The notes beneath the pieces are model-generated. The model saw only the letters and a list, made by a program, of their open reading frames with translations. It was not told the DNA's origin and did no database searches. The position numbers and the translations under genes were made by a program. Below are positions 5,730-6,658 of a stretch of 6,658 bases of DNA, piece after piece. Positions within the stretch are counted from its first letter, which is position 1. The number at the start of each line of letters is the position of its first letter. Origin of the DNA: an uncultured Oscillospiraceae bacterium (GTDB lineage Bacteria > Bacillota > Clostridia > Oscillospirales > Ruminococcaceae); the NCBI GenBank assembly GCA_934408835.1, contig CAKRVU010000072.1, positions 1-6,658 on the forward strand, written 5' to 3'.

Positions 5730-6209
5730 TTACGAAAACTGATTCTTCCATGTATAAAATGTGCTGTTGGACTAATCCCCATTCAACATCTGTCCTTCCA
5801 TGATTTCAGCATTTTCGTGTAAACCGTCTTTCAAATTTGCCAGCGTTTTTCCGAATCCACTGCCACCAGAAGTAGCAAAGAGTACGATTTTCTTTTCGGA
5901 AAAATCATAGCTTTTCAGAAAACGATTGATGATTGCCGGTGCCTTGTACCACCATATCGGAAAACACAGAAAGATGAGAGAATATCCCGAAATATCAGCA
6001 TTTTTGTCTGTAAGTTCCGGATAAGGCATTTTCCCTTTCATCTCTCTCGTACTTTTTGAAAAAGGATTCATCCAATTCAAGTACTTTTTCTCATAAGGTA
6101 CAGCCGGTCTGATTTCATAAAGATCACCGTTTACTGCGTTGGCAAGTCTTTCCGCAACATACGCAGTAACACTGCTTGCAAAAAAATACGCAACAAAAAT
6201 CCCTGAAAT
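5730..6209 (-). pseudogene. Second flavodoxin, degraded (no ATG, altered FMN loop, in-frame TAG)
   Basis: The frame from about 6209 reads SGIFVAYFFASSVTAYVAERLANAV, then GDLYEIRPAVPY, LNWMNPFSKSTREM, IFLCFPIWWYKAPAIINRF and VLFATSGGSGFGKTLANLKD, a recognisable small flavodoxin of the type annotated as NAD(P)H-dependent flavin proteins. Its 160-codon span is the family's usual length. Three defects are visible. First, AGGAG (6222-6218) is followed by no ATG; the codon eight bases on, at 6209-6207, is ATT. Second, the FMN phosphate loop, normally YFSASGxT, reads YFFASSVT. Third, a TAG at 5774-5772 cuts the last 14 codons, which read SNSTFYTWKNQFS with the Ser and Trp where relatives have them, before TAA 5732-5730. 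A TTG at 6080 could start a 102-residue fragment, but without the FMN loop. It lay 15 bases after the MarR relic, with which it probably formed an operon. Confidence 0.75.
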
Positions 6210-6224
6210 AATTTTTTCTCCTGT

Positions 6225-6518
6225 TTACTCGCTTTTCATTGCCGATTTACAGCTGAGAATATAGGTTTTCGTCAGTTCCAACAGCTTTTCTCGCTGTTCT
6301 TCCGTCAGTTTTACCATAGCGGTTCGTTCACTTTCCCGAACTTTCTCCATGATCTCTGCTTTTGAAGAACGAGGTTGTCACTGTATTAACCGTTTGCTTG
6401 GGCAAAAAACACTGTTCTGCAAGTTCTTTTTGTGTGCAGTTTCCTTTTCCGTATATCGCACTGAGAGTCGAAAGACTTGTATAAATACAAGGTAAGAATT
6501 ATATCCCTGCTTGTGCAT
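6225..6518 (-). pseudogene. MarR-family transcriptional regulator relic, frameshifted with wing deleted
   Basis: Three minus-strand frames together resemble a MarR repressor. From the ATG at 6518: HKQGYNSYLV, matching the dimerisation-helix region. In a second frame (about 6487-6370): LSTLSAIYGKGNCTQKELAE then QCFLPKQTVNTVTTSFFKS, the winged-helix recognition region with the characteristic CTQKxLAE and LPKQTVNT words. In a third frame (about 6362-6228): AEIMEKVRESERTAMVKL then TEEQREKLLELTKTYI, the C-terminal helices, ending at TAA 6227-6225. The wing and linker between the second and third parts (about 25-30 residues) are absent and the frame changes at the junction, so no functional repressor can be made. 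The upper frame stops at TGA just after the recognition helix. It sits directly before the flavodoxin relic, the usual place for its regulator. Confidence 0.7.
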
Positions 6519-6603
6519 TTTGACGAATAAAAACAAATTTCTACACTCAACCTATCAATTTATCATTTTATCTCAAAAACTGTATTGTGTGTATTTGTTG
6601 TCA

Positions 6604-6658
6604 CTATATTTTAGCCTGCTCAATCTCATGGAATACAGTAAAAAGAGCATTTTTATCG
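6604..6658 (-). other. Short open segment at right edge: tail of another gene or displaced MarR N-terminus
   Basis: From the window edge the minus strand reads DKNALFTVFHEIEQAKI followed by TAG (6606-6604) and TGA (6603-6601). The double stop and protein-like composition suggest real coding sequence. It could be the end of an upstream gene. Alternatively LFxxFxEIEQA resembles the first helix of MarR proteins, which would normally be joined within a few residues to the KQGYNSYLV found at about 6512; about 85 bases of AT-rich, stop-filled sequence (6519-6603) now separate them. The window is too short to decide. Confidence 0.35.

Overview
The window looks like chromosomal DNA of an AT-rich, low-GC Gram-positive bacterium, most likely a gut-type clostridium (Ruminococcus-like; inferred from protein families, AGGAGG-type ribosome sites and AT-rich spacers, not from any marker gene). 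All supportable genes lie on the minus strand, so the order of transcription is right to left. No rRNA, tRNA, CRISPR array, transposase or integrase was seen.

Left part (1-570): two small accessory genes, a Mor-family (phage Mu middle-operon-regulator-like) DNA-binding protein at 242-493 and the N-terminal part of an unknown small protein running off the left edge (1-170). A 37-bp element is repeated upstream of each gene. The copy between them folds, in the minus-strand RNA, into a continuous 14-bp stem with a GUAA tetraloop followed by seven U, so it is also a terminator for the Mor-like gene.

Region 570-1347: an intergenic stretch holding only an 8-codon mini-ORF with a strong ribosome site, then a broken WYL-family transcriptional regulator whose WYL-domain remnant continues in a different frame past the first stop, then a strong bidirectional terminator (1312-1347).

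Central operon (5626 down to 1348): alpha/beta hydrolase, cupin, lipoprotein flavodoxin, MATE-family exporter and membrane metallophosphoesterase, tightly spaced or overlapping and ending at the terminator. The hydrolase and the phosphoesterase look intact. The cupin has lost half of its usual metal-binding motif. The flavodoxin has lost the segment before its last helix and is frameshifted. The exporter is split by an in-frame TGA at an expected tryptophan. A TATAAT box with a two-tier inverted repeat over the -35 region lies upstream of the hydrolase.

Right part (5730-6658): relics of a second flavodoxin (no ATG, altered FMN loop, in-frame TAG) and of a MarR-family regulator (frameshifted, wing deleted), and at the extreme right a short open segment that is either another gene's tail or the displaced N-terminus of the MarR relic. 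The dominant story is a redox/detoxification locus in which both flanking regulators and several of the working genes are decaying while a few neighbours remain intact. No convincing wholly new system was found; the repeated hairpin next to the Mor-like gene is the most interesting unexplained structure.
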